Positions 13,131 through 23,931 of a stretch of 64,000 nucleotides of DNA are shown here, in pieces. Position 1 is the first letter of the stretch. The number at the start of each line of letters is the position of its first letter. Made by a program: the position numbers and the translations under genes. The notes under the pieces are model-generated. The model was not told the DNA's origin. It worked only from the letters and a program-made list of their open reading frames with translations, and ran no database searches. The DNA comes from Solanum dulcamara (taxonomy: Eukaryota > Streptophyta > Magnoliopsida > Solanales > Solanaceae), in the NCBI RefSeq assembly GCF_947179165.1, contig NC_077244.1, positions 73,826,144 to 73,890,143 on the forward strand. The letters are read 5' to 3'.

Positions 13131-14117
13131 TAGTAATATTTTAATATAAAATTTGATGTTATAGATGGAAGATGTCTTAAGACATCAAACAACTTTTTAC
13201 TTTTTGGAGTCTCAAGCTTCAATTACAACCCAATACTTTATAATTTATTTCTATAAATCTGTTACTTCATAGGTTTAAACTCAGCTTTTGCGTGGATTAC
13301 CTTTAATTTTTGATTTCTTTATATTTAAAGGTGTTTAATTTTAATTTTTATTATTCCTTTAATATAAATATGTGGACCAACATAGTCTTATCTATTTAGA
13401 CTTAATTTGTTCGACACAAATTTTGTAAAAGTTAAATTATGTGACATAAGGTATGTAGTATTTTTCATAACTTGTTATAATGTTAAAAAATTAGAGTTGT
13501 GAATTTTGGGGCATATATTCTTTATTATTTTTAGAGAGAGAAAAAAGTGAGAGCTAGTGTGAGATGGAAAAATATATTCGTGAATTTACGGGTTTTTTTT
13601 AACACATTACGCCGTATACCGTTAAATTGAGAGCTAATGTGAAGATGGTAAAAACTATATGAAAATATAAACTTATAGCACCAAAAAATAATTGTTGTTT
13701 CAGTGTTAGGGGTATAAATTTGTTATGGCTTACGGCATAACTTGATAGATAATATGATATGAAAAATATAAATTTGCCTTGTAAAAAGTTGTTTGTTATT
13801 TTAATGGCAAGAATATTTTTGATCACTTATTTATTACTTAAAGTATTGAAGACAAAAATTAAACGTCATCCAAAATAGAGGTATCTGTGCGAATGACTCG
13901 CTTAAAATCCAGTTACAAACATCTAAGCATCAAACCTCTTCATACCAATATTTCTCTATAACATTCTAATTTTCTTCAAAATTCATTTTTCATGTTATAT
14001 TTATTATTCTACAACAATTACCTATAATAACAATGCCATTCATTTAGCCACATACTCTTTATAACATTATTCTATTATAATATATATATTCTATTATAAC
14101 ATTTTTTTTATGCATTT

Positions 14118-14242
14118 ATGCTTTTACTGAGCCGAGAGTCTCCAGGAAACAGCCGTCCTACCTTGGTAGGAGTAAGGTCTGCGTACATTCTACCCTCTCC
14201 AGACCCCATGTTGTGGGATTTCACTGGGTTGTTGTTGTTGTA
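14118..14242 (+). mobile_element. Isolated RTE LINE / SINE 3' tail
   Basis: About 125 bp closely matching the LINE tail at 13010-13130: CTGAGCCGAGAGTCT, GTAAGGTCTGCGTACATTCT, CCAGACCCCATGTTGTGGG, ending in TTGTTGTTGTTG. No coding part precedes it, so it is either a severely 5'-truncated LINE or a SINE remnant. Confidence 0.75.
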
Positions 14243-14689
14243 CTCAAGTATTGTGCAATAATATTTTATAAAAAAACGATTCACAAAATTATAAATTCAA
14301 ATATTAGCTTCGTGTAAGTATAGTCGCTCTCTACGTATTTGCTATATATAGAAAAAAGGCTAGTGTGTGGCGTGTTCTTGTGAGACAAAACTAACGTATG
14401 GAGGTGACCGACCTTTTCAGTCATCAATTGTATTTATAAAAGAATTTCTATTTTCTATTTACATTAAACACTTTTCTTTAGTCGATCTTTTCTTAAAAAT
14501 AATTTTTTTTTGAGAATAAACCTAAAATTGACAGAATTACAATAGATAAGTAATTTCTTCAAGAGAATGGTGACTTATAAAAATAATTATTTTACCTCAG
14601 TTGAAGTAGGTATACGATATATACTATCTTTAAACTCTACTTACATACCTAAAGATATTGTTGTATTGAATTCCTTTTTGTTGTGACTG

Positions 14690-14724
14690 CCCCCCCCCCC
14701 CCCACCACCACCACACACACACAC
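14690..14724. repeat. Poly-C / CCA / CA simple repeat
   Basis: A run of 14 C followed by CCACCA and then (CA)n. Stands out strongly in an AT-rich spacer. The length may be inexact in the assembly. Confidence 0.8.
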
Positions 14725-15856
14725 GCCGTCCTCGATCCATTTAATTGTCTTGCTTTACAAAATAGCTATTATTTAAAAAAAATAAGATATAATTAATTAT
14801 TAATTCTTACTTTTATTTATGCTTGATAAGTGTGGAGAGAATTATAAATATGGTGAAAAAAATATTATATTAACTGAGATCAACAAATAAATAAAAATCA
14901 TTTAAATTAAATCAGTTTTAGTTAATAATTCTATTTTCTAACACACGGAGTAAATTTTTCATACTCAAAAATTCTATTTTTCTAACACATCTATGTGAAA
15001 GTTGGAGTACTCAGTGAACATTTAGGCCTGAGAATTGTGAAATTTGAAAAAGAAAAAATACTCGTAATATATATTTTTAAGTTGAAATTAGTATTTAAAT
15101 TTAAAGTTGCGTATAAACATAGATATTATGTTTTAATTTTTTTCATGAGCGATTTGGAGTGAAGATTGTGAAAGCGATTTTGTATGAGCTTTTTAAAGAT
15201 TTTTTTTGAAACAAAAAGTATATAATAATTCTCTGTCAAAAGAGCTTCTTAAGTTAGTTTAGTCGATTCTTTATCTTTAGTCGATTTTTTATTTTTGTAT
15301 GAAAAGTTAGTAATAAAAAGAATATTGATTGAACACCCAAACTTATAAAATAACTAATCTAAATTAATGGCTATTTACCACCCATTAATTTAAAGTTCTA
15401 CGTCCATCTTTTGGTTGGAAGTATCACTTTAAAAGTAAATGTGTTTTCTATTAAAAATAAGTTTACTTTAAAATTGATTGGATAGATCAAGAAAACTAAT
15501 TATATTCATGGAGATTCCATAACTATTTATTAAAAATAATTTTATTTTTACAAGTTAAATTTGAAATTTCTAATTAAATACCGATTGTTATTACCTCTGA
15601 TTTGTTTTACTTGTCCCCTTTACTAAAAAATAGATTATGCAAAGTAAAATTGTTATTTTAAAAAATTAAGATAAAATCAATCATCTATTTTTACTTTTAC
15701 TTGATCATAAACATGAAGATATATTAATATGATGCAAATGAGAAAAATATCAATTTAAAAAATAATAATAAATAAAGACAATTTAGTGAAATTATCTCTA
15801 GTTAGTATTTTTTTGAACGAATATATAAAACAAAACATGATAAGTAAAATGAACCA

Positions 15857-15974
15857 AAGGAATTACTTACCATCAACCATGTAATCTTTGATAATGAAAG
15901 AATAACTACCTAATAATGATAGACTAAATACAAGAACTTTAAGGAATTACTTACCATCAACCATGTAATCTTTG
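15857..15974. repeat. Exact 34-bp direct repeat, 84-bp period
   Basis: The 34 bases at 15857-15890, beginning AAGGAATTACTTACC and ending ATGTAATCTTTG, recur without change at 15941-15974. The 50 bases between are unrelated. Confidence 0.85.
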
Positions 15975-16747
15975 TTAAAGATAGTTTTGATCCAATAAGT
16001 GAAGACTGAGATATTTAATATATGAAAATAAAATTATAAAGAAAGATTTCATTAATACCCCTTATCAAAATTTCAAAGACACACATTTTTATATGAAATG
16101 ATAATGATCCAAATAAATTAAATATCATCACAATTGACGATGTAGCACAAAAAAATAAATTAATTACGATCATGGTATATTAAAATTTCAATCCAAGCTT
16201 TACTCAAATTTCATCCAAATGCTAGGTAACTTTAATCCAAATTTAACTCAAATCTAATTCAAAATATTTATAATTACGCGATCATCTGTGAAATTTACCT
16301 TCCAAAACTATCACGCACCACAAAGTCATGTCCCACCGTCCGTTTTCACCGTAGATCTCGATGTCTCTGTAAGTCTCTCTCGTAACTTTTCCCCAAATAT
16401 TCAAAACCCTAATTCATGCGCAGCAATTTGCAAAAAGAATAGCTCCCTTTTTAGGTACTATAATAACTTAGGTATATACTCAATTCGATTCTCCATTTAT
16501 TTTCTCTTTTGCGATCTGTTCAGATATACTTTATATCTCTTTTGGGGTTATACAGAAGTGTTTTTCATCTGTAGAGGTTGATTCTACAGCTGTTTGTTGA
16601 AATTTAATTAGGGTTGTATTAGAATTTCTGGGTCTTTCTCAATTTTTAGTTTTTGAATTTTTCCCCAATTTTTGGTGTTCAATTGGTTTTAGGTTTTGGG
16701 TATTTGAGCTCTCTTACTGTGTTCTTGAGTTTTAGGGAGCTATTTTT

Positions 16748-18370
16748 ATGGCATTTGAATGCCAAAAAGGTTCTGAGAGTTTGAGAATTTGTTCAATTGA
16801 ATCCTCTAAGAATCGAGATAATCTGGGATTAGATTCGGAGAAAAGAACACTTTTATGTAAACTAGATGCTAAAGGTGGTGTTGTGAATTCAAAATGTGAA
16901 GAGTTGATTACCGTTAATGAGGTTGTTCCTAATTGTCAGTCTATTACTGAGCTTCCTCCGGCATTGATCTCGGAAATACTTAATTTGTTAGAACCGAAGG
17001 AGTTAGGTATTGTTTCGTGTGCTAGTACGTTATTGTATAGGCTTGCATCGGAGCACCATGTGTGGAAGGAGTTCTATTGTGAGAGGTGGGGGCAGCCAAT
17101 ATTGCAGGCATCTTTTGGTGCAGGGCATTCAGATGAGAAGTCGTGGAAGGAGCTGTTTGTGGAGAGAGAGTTCCGGAGTAAAACATTCATGGGACGCTAT
17201 ACTATTGATATGTTGTATGGTCATACCGAGGATGTTAGAACAGTTTTTGTTTTATCTTCAAAGAAGCTTGTGTTTACTTCAGGTTACGATCAAATAGTGC
17301 GAATGTGGGACTTAGAAGAAGGCTTGTCAATTGCCTCATCTGACCCTCTTGGCTGCACTATCCGTGCAGTTGCAGCTGATTCAAGGCTGTTAGTAGCTGC
17401 GGGTACTGGTGGATTCATACATGGTTGGAAAGCGAATGACGAAAATCCTCATTTGTTTGATCTTAGAGCACCTCAGAACCAGAATATGGAATTCCAAGTT
17501 TGGGAACATGATGGGCCAATAACATGCCTTGCGTTGGATTTCAATAAGATGTATAGTGGTTCATGGGACATGAGTATTCGTGTTTGGGATAGATCTTCCC
17601 TGGAGTGTTTGAAAGTTTTGATACACAGTGACTGGGTTTGGAATCTTGCTCCCCATGATACAACTGTGGCAAGCACAGCAGGCTCGGATCTATATGTTTG
17701 GGATACTAATAGTGGGTCAAAACTTGCTATCATTAACAATGCTCATGCTGGTTACACTTACTCTCTGGCGCGAAGCCACACCGGGAAGCTTCTGTTCACT
17801 GGTGGTGAAGATGGAGCTATTCACATGTTTGAAATCTTTGGAAATGCTACATACCATGTCAGGCGGGTTGTAACTTGGATTCCTCACTCGAGTGCTGTTT
17901 ACTCTCTTGCATTTGAGTTCCCTTGGCTTGTTTCAGCTTCAAGTGATGGAAAACTTTCACTTATTGATGTGAGAAAGCTGTTGAGAACAAGCCGGAATTC
18001 CACACTGAATAATTCTTCTAAAGCTGTTAATCTGGTTGACAATGTCGAACCACCACAAAGAATGCTACATGGTTTTGGGAGCAATTTGTTTGCGGTGGAT
18101 GTTGGATCTAACCGAATTGTGTGTGCTGGTGAAGAAGGTGTTGTCAGGATCTGGAACTTCTCTCAAGCTTTGGAGATCGAGAAGCGGGTCCGAGCTCTAA
18201 GAGGTTTAAGGTTAGAGAATAGAATGAGAAGGCGTAATCGTCAGCTGGAAACGAATGGTAAAGGTAGACGTGGTGACGAGTGCTCATTTACAGAAAAGAA
18301 GAACCAAATGGATGGTGATAGAAACAGCTGGTACAACAGGCGTAAGATGGTTTGGAAGGTGAAGGTCTAG
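16748..18370 (+). CDS. F-box/WD-40 repeat protein, FBX2-like
   Basis: Single-exon gene of 540 residues. An F-box lies at about residues 66-115 (ITELPPALISEILNLL, then VWKEFYCERWG), followed by WD40 repeats from about 150 to 480, with repeat ends such as QIVRMWDLEEG, MSIRVWDR, DLYVWDT and VVRIWNF. The tail is basic (about 485-540). This fits a substrate receptor of an SCF ubiquitin ligase: the F-box binds SKP1/ASK and the propeller binds the target. Length and layout fit Arabidopsis FBX2 (At5g21040), which I recall as linked to phosphate-starvation responses; the substrate here is unknown. The start is the first ATG of the long frame, after a leader with TTTTTAGG-like pyrimidine runs. No introns, unlike most neighbours. 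Confidence 0.93.
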   Translation: MAFECQKGSESLRICSIESSKNRDNLGLDSEKRTLLCKLDAKGGVVNSKCEELITVNEVVPNCQSITELPPALISEILNLLEPKELGIVSCASTLLYRLASEHHVWKEFYCERWGQPILQASFGAGHSDEKSWKELFVEREFRSKTFMGRYTIDMLYGHTEDVRTVFVLSSKKLVFTSGYDQIVRMWDLEEGLSIASSDPLGCTIRAVAADSRLLVAAGTGGFIHGWKANDENPHLFDLRAPQNQNMEFQVWEHDGPITCLALDFNKMYSGSWDMSIRVWDRSSLECLKVLIHSDWVWNLAPHDTTVASTAGSDLYVWDTNSGSKLAIINNAHAGYTYSLARSHTGKLLFTGGEDGAIHMFEIFGNATYHVRRVVTWIPHSSAVYSLAFEFPWLVSASSDGKLSLIDVRKLLRTSRNSTLNNSSKAVNLVDNVEPPQRMLHGFGSNLFAVDVGSNRIVCAGEEGVVRIWNFSQALEIEKRVRALRGLRLENRMRRRNRQLETNGKGRRGDECSFTEKKNQMDGDRNSWYNRRKMVWKVKV

Positions 18371-18953
18371 AAGTGACTGCAGTTTGTCATTGATCCTCGG
18401 AGTAATTCTATTTTACCAATACCTAATCATGTTTGAAAATACATTTTTTTGTTGAAAGCTTCCGTAGATACATTAAAATTGAAGGTACAATCTGTATCCT
18501 TTACAACACTTTGGCTCGTGTCTCTTATTTGATCTGTCAAGAGTTTTACTTGTTAAAACAACTGATGTTGGCTATGAGATTTTTGTTTTCAAAGTTGTGC
18601 TGGCACATTGAGAAACTAGATCAGTAGTATCTTGCCGAATTTGACATGAAATGCCATTTCAGGAATTTATAGTTGACACAGAATTTAGTGTTGCTTTAAA
18701 ACACAATGGTTTCTTAAAGACTAGTTCTGATTTGATGAACCAAAGCAGAGAAGTTGTTTTGTGATTTTCCCCTTGACTGAGCTAGTTATTTTTTGCTGTG
18801 AATTTACAAATTTGATAAAGATAAGCAAGAAAGGAGTACACCCATATCTTACAGTCTGCTGAAACCTATTCTACTCGAAATATATCACGAGGATGGTGCA
18901 AGACTTGTAACTAGGTCTAATTGCTTTTATATTACTGTCAAATTTTGAGCTTC
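18371..18953 (+). other. 3' flank of the F-box gene
   Basis: AT-rich 3'UTR-like DNA. No further coding frame is convincing. Confidence 0.4.
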
Positions 18954-18969
18954 TTGTTATGACGTTATT

Positions 18970-19151
18970 GAAGGGGAGCCTTGGAGTAACTGGTAAAGTT
19001 GCTGCCATGTGACCAGGAGGTCACGGGTTCAAGCCTTGGAAACAGCCTCTGGCAGAAATGCAAGGTAAGGCTACGTCCAATAGACCCTTGTGGTCGGGCC
19101 CTTCCCCGGACCCTGTGCATAGCGGGAGCTTAAGTGCACCGGGCTGCCCTT
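18970..19151 (+). mobile_element. Au-like tRNA-derived SINE with 16-bp target-site duplication
   Basis: A 182-bp element. Its 5' part holds pol III box A-like (GGAGTAACTGGTAAAG) and box B-like (CACGGGTTCAAGCC) motifs. The body includes ACCCTTGTGGTCGGGCCC and ATAGCGGGAGCTTAAGTGCA, and it ends in a short T run. It is flanked by perfect direct repeats of TTGTTATGACGTTATT at 18954-18969 and 19152-19167. Sequence and T-ending 3' end match the Au SINE family as I know it. A perfect duplication suggests a fairly recent insertion. Confidence 0.9.
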
Positions 19152-19167
19152 TTGTTATGACGTTATT

Positions 19168-20291
19168 CATTTCATTAACTTCAGCATTGGCAGTCCTCAT
19201 CCCTTTTCTTTTAATCTCTCTTAACTTCTTTCAATCGACAAAACGTTCAGTTTCTGGTGTTGGATATTTGATTTAGTGAGACTGATCCTAATAGGAGGTA
19301 CGAAGTTGCTTTGAAGATTCAACAATCCATAGCTTAAAAGAACGCAGCAGCGAGGGACAACCCGCCCATGAAAGTGGCTCGATCGACAAAAAAGAAGAGT
19401 AGCCTCCCTAGTCTACTCGTGCACTCGTTAAAGTCATGGCCTAGCCTAGAAGGAAGTGTTTGCTTGGATTTATCATGCAACCAGCACAGAGATTACATGT
19501 TGAAGATTGAACTTTGTTCTCTGTGTTTCACCCTTCCCAAAGTAGCCAATTTCTGATAACAAGGCACAATCTTAAAATTTGCTGAGCTTTACCAGTTCCC
19601 TGTTGAAACACCCTTCTTCCAAAACCCAGTCAGCACAGTAACATGATGACAATTATTAAACTGGGACAATTACCTTCTGGTGTTAATAGCCATTACATAT
19701 ACAAGGGAAGTCCACTCAAATCTCCTAAAATTATGCATGATTTCCAGCTAACAAAAAAGCAGCAAATCTACCTTTTTGTTCAAACTTGTGATCGAAATTC
19801 AAAAGGGAAAAGGCATAAATTCCCATAAACTATCATGGCGACATATTACACATCTAAACTACCTAAAAGTAAATTTATTACTCCCTAAAACTGATGTGGC
19901 AAAAAATTTTTTAAAAAAATATAGTGCGTCAGAAGTAAATTTTTTTTTTTAAAAAAAAAAAATCTAACCCCATATCTTTTCTTCTTCAACCCACCTACCC
20001 TCTTCTTATTCACACCCCACCCGTTATCCTCTTTTTCTTCGTTCTTTACATTTCATCACAATTCTTTATTTTTTATCACATTTATAAAATCAAACAATGT
20101 TCTTAATTAAAGATAAATTACTTGTATAACAAGCATTTAAAATGGGATCCAACTCAATGGGTTGTAACATTATTTTATGATGCTCATATTTTGAAAAGAA
20201 ACTTTTAAAGAGTACAAGTCATCACTTTTATTTTCCAACACTGCTCAACTCACTTCCCACTGCTAAACACATTCCTCTCAAATCTATAACA
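19168..20291. other. Spacer upstream of the lipid-transfer protein gene
   Basis: No gene is supported. 19830-20060 carries a familiar-looking Solanaceae non-coding repeat (poly-A/poly-T core near 19905-19960, then pyrimidine-rich DNA). The last about 100 bases form the promoter and leader of the next gene; I could not fix a TATA box. Confidence 0.45.
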
Positions 20292-21813
20292 ATGGCCACA
20301 TTCACCACAACCATTGCCACCACATTTCTCATTCTCTCACTGTTCTCCCCCATGATTTCGTCCACCAAAGCACAAGACTCGCCGCCGGCACCAGCAGCTC
20401 CGGCACCGAGCCCTGGAGTTGATTGCTTTAGAGTCTTAGTAAACATGTCCGATTGCTTCACATTTGTAGAAAGAGGAAGCAATTCGACTGAACCGGGTAA
20501 AGGATGTTGCCCGGAAATTGCTGGATTGCTAGATAGTAATCCTATTTGCTTGTGCCAAATGCTTGGCCGAGCTCACGCCGGTGCTAAAATTGGGTTCAAT
20601 ATTGATGTCGATAAGGCACTTAAACTTCCTTCTGTTTGTAGTTTGGAGTTTCCTCCAGCTAGCACTTGCTCAGGTACCGGTTTTACTCTCTGTATCTTAT
20701 CTTCAATTTGGGGAACTGTAGATTTGTGAAGGGGAAATTGGGGGATCTACTTTGTTTTTTTAGCTTGGATTTGCCTTTAACCAGATCGCTTAATGAATGA
20801 TTTTTGTAAAACTTTTGACAACAATGTTAGATATTGAAACTAACTTATGTTGAATACATCTGTGGAAATAGAAATCCAAAATAATTGAATCCTTAGAATA
20901 TGACATACATTTTTTTTTTAAAAAAATAAAGACATAAATTAGTGATGTTTTTTTATTTTTGTCCTTTTCAAATTTCATGCTAACTTCTCAATATCCATTT
21001 AATTTATTTTTGAAATTCAATCTTGAAATTTAATTAATGAAGGGTAAAATTGAAAAAAAAAATCAACATCTATCTTGAATAGTGAACAATTCAATTATTT
21101 TGAACATTAAAAAATACTCCAACAATTCAATTATTTTAGAACGAAAGGAATACTATTTACATTTCATAATATATATATTTGTACTCTTTTGTCCTATTTG
21201 ATGACATTATTATTTGAAAATCAAATAGTTATCTATTAAAATCGTACAACTATAAGAAAATTGTGAAATAATAATTCCCATGTGACATTTTAATATATAA
21301 ATTTTATTCCAAATATTTTAAAACTTAATGCTCGAATTCTCGTAGAGAAGTATATGAACTGACACTCGTACGCCGAACTCCTCCCCTCCTTTTTGGAGAT
21401 TTTAAAAAAAATATGTTATGCATTTTGGGATAAATAAAGTAATACTAATTTTATTGTGTTTTTTAAATATCAAATTCAATCTGTAACTGATAAAATTCCT
21501 TTTTTTTTTTTTTTAAGATCTTGGCATCCCAGTCGGAGCTCCAATAGCAAGTGAGGAAAGCCCTGCTCCATCACCAGGTAAACTCTTGCATTCTTTCGTT
21601 ATTGATTTTTCTAAAATTTTCCGCCCTCTTTTCTTTATATGGAAAGTACTACTAATATTTGGGAATTACAAATATAATGAGTTTTTTTTTTCAGGAGGGC
21701 TTTCAACTAGTCCTACATCTGACAACAAAGATAATGCAGCTTCAATCATTGTATTCTCCAAGATGCAATTCCTTGTTGGCATGACCATTATGTTTTTCAC
21801 AAGCCTTCTTTGA
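20292..21813 (+). CDS. GPI-anchored non-specific lipid-transfer protein (LTPG)
   Basis: Three exons: 20292-20673, 21518-21577 and 21695-21813, giving 186 residues; all junctions are GT..AG and keep the frame. A signal peptide (about 1-27, ending STKA) is followed by a Pro/Ala/Ser-rich spacer, then the eight-cysteine motif: C..C..CC..CxC..C..C, with CFRVLVNMSDC, GKGCC and PICLC visible. Exon 2 adds a Pro/Ser-rich linker (arabinogalactan-like, ESPAPSP), and exon 3 ends in a hydrophobic tail (FLVGMTIMFFTSLL) typical of GPI attachment. It would carry lipids at the outer plasma membrane and wall, in cuticle or suberin supply. Family is certain, exact ortholog not. Failure to splice intron 1 would give a 145-residue soluble form lacking the anchor. 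Confidence 0.93.
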
Positions 21814-22860
21814 TTTTTGAAACAATTCTTGGTAGGAAAATAGTACCAACTTGAATCAGTAGAGAGAAGTACCCATAAATATTTAACTATTTATTCTGTA
21901 ATTTCCTCTGTATCTTTTCCACATTCAGATTATTACGGATATTGCGTTGTTATATTTCTTTTGAGTCGAGGGATTATCAGAAACAACGTCTCTATCCAAC
22001 AAAAGTATCTACTTATATTTTCTCCTCTCTAGACCCTCACTTATAAAATTATATTAAGAAGGTTTATGATGTAAGTTATTATGGAGAGAGAAATTTAACT
22101 CACCCCGAGTCTAATGAAGACGATAATATTTGGTTAGTTTTATTAAGTAACTAGATGATTCCAAGCACGGGCCAAACAAGAAAAATAAGTTGGTTTAGTA
22201 ATAAAAGATAGTTGTAATTCAATTATTTCATATAACATTTGTTATAATTCTAAATTTCAAAGTACAAATTAACATATTGAGCACTAGCTTTCATCATTGA
22301 AAATGAAGGGTTCAAATTCTATTAATAGTGTTTTTTCTTATTCCTTACCCCTCTCAGAATTTAATAGTGTTTTTTTTTTATAAAAAAATTAACTTATTAT
22401 TACAATTTAATGCCTTGAACTATTTGTATTTGTCTCTTGTATATCTTTTATATAGTTAGAGAATTCAGATATCATGCGTCGATAAACTGATATTTTATCG
22501 CCTGAATACACCTCTTTCATTAATAAAATTGATATTCACATGATATAACAATTATTGTTACATTTAATAAATACAAAAATTATAACTATATTCATAATTA
22601 CCCTCTAAACGATAGGTATTTATAAAATTTTTGTCATTAAATATCATCATTTCCTCAATAAATTGTTTTGATTGATCCAAAATATCATAGTGTGGTTGTA
22701 TTTTTGTACTAAAACAGCATCCTCCGGGCCCACCCACATCTTCATCTGAGCATAAGTTTGACGTAAACTACAAGTAGGTATCTTGTAGACTAATCTCCAC
22801 CCTTAATTTTAATCAAACGGCTCAAAATTGATGTACCCTAAGAGTCATTGGTAATCCACA
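21814..22860. other. Spacer between LTPG and FRS3-like genes
   Basis: 3'UTR of LTPG, then AT-rich DNA. A decayed RTE/SINE tail (GAGTCGAGGGATTATCAGAAACA to CTCTCTAGACCCTCAC) lies at 21960-22040. From about 22720 the sequence becomes promoter-like, with GGGCCCACCC near 22727, a GGCCCA-type element common in plant growth-gene promoters. Confidence 0.5.
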
Positions 22861-23039
22861 GGTCACCCACTAACTCTCCCCGTTTTCTTCCTCCTCCGGC
22901 CTTTGCAACTTCGCCGGTGCCCAAAAGCTTCCCAAAAACGCTTCCAAACGTCGTCGTTTTTGAATTCACTTAAAGCTTTCCATACCGGAAGTAGTTTTAT
23001 CGCAAATTGTTTGAGATCCGTTTGGCCTTAATTCTCTCT

Positions 23040-23160
23040 CCTCTGATCATAGGTTTATCTCTCTCTTGTACATAGAGATATATACACACATATATGTATA
23101 TGTATATGTATATATGTATGTACCTATGTATATGTCGCTGTGTGTGTGCGTGTTCGTGAC
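23040..23160. repeat. TA/TATG/GT microsatellite in the FRS3-like leader region
   Basis: Runs of ATATATGTATATGTATATG followed by GTGTGTGTGCGTG between about 23085 and 23155. It falls in the presumed 5'UTR intron of the FRS3-like gene, so length changes would not affect the protein. Confidence 0.7.
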
Positions 23161-23838
23161 TATACATATGGTGATATGGACCTTTTTATCTGCATGAGTG
23201 TCTGCCTATCTGTGTATTTAGTGTATTGTTTATATTTTCCCCTCAATTTTCTTAACAGAGTATGATTTTAAGTTTGATTAGGTGAATTGTTTTGAATTGG
23301 CGAAGTCTAATTTTCAGTGTAAGCTCTAGCTTCGTTATCTCAAAATTCCGGAGACAAAAATGCACATAATTAGAAGTTACATGAAAGTGCCAATACGACT
23401 TTTATGATACAAAAACTTGTGGTCGCAGGAAAAATTGCTTCGACTCTCGTAGTAAAAGTTTCATATAAAAAGGGATAGAGGAAGTACTTTGTATGAACTC
23501 TTAAAAGGAATAGTTTGTGATTGAGGACAACAAAAAAACATTGTGCTAGTATATCATCTGGTTTTGACGGAAGTAGAGTTTCTTAATCCATTATTGAGCT
23601 GAAATTATTTGAGTTGGTTATGCATGATTTATGTTATTATATTGGGTACTTTGTTAATGTGTTGTTGACTTGTAGGCAAGTACTCATGCTTGCTTTACTT
23701 TGCTCAATTTCGATAGCTGAATACATGAGGACATGGTAAATGAAGGAAATGTAGGATCAAAGGAAAAGTACTAGCTAAAGCTGGTTGTTATGGTGAATAC
23801 TGGAAAAGTGACAACCTTTTGCAGGTCATTACGTGGTT

Positions 23839-23931
23839 ATGTATGGCATCTTTAAGGATATGTGCTGGAGTACCTCTATGAATGTAAATTATTTTCCTAA
23901 AGTGGTTTACATGTTCCGGGATGGATGTTGA
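23839..23931 (+). promoter_or_regulatory. uORF overlapping the FRS3-like start codon
   Basis: After a good acceptor (CTTTTGCAG, exon start about 23825) the leader holds an ATG at 23839 opening a 30-codon frame that ends at TGA 23929-23931, beyond the main ATG at 23921 and in another frame. Ribosomes using it would pass the main start. An AUGUAA (23882-23887) lies inside the same stretch in a third frame. Depends on the leader exon being as inferred. Confidence 0.5.

Larger units (their letters stand above)
13131..16280. other. AT-rich spacer
   Basis: No gene is supported. Contains an RTE/SINE tail at 14118-14242, a C14-CA tract at 14690-14724, and an exact 34-bp direct repeat at 15857-15890 and 15941-15974. 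Confidence 0.6.

Noticed and set aside
17473..18084. Antisense open frames within the F-box/WD40 gene
   Set aside because: Shadows of a strongly coding sense frame with clear domains.
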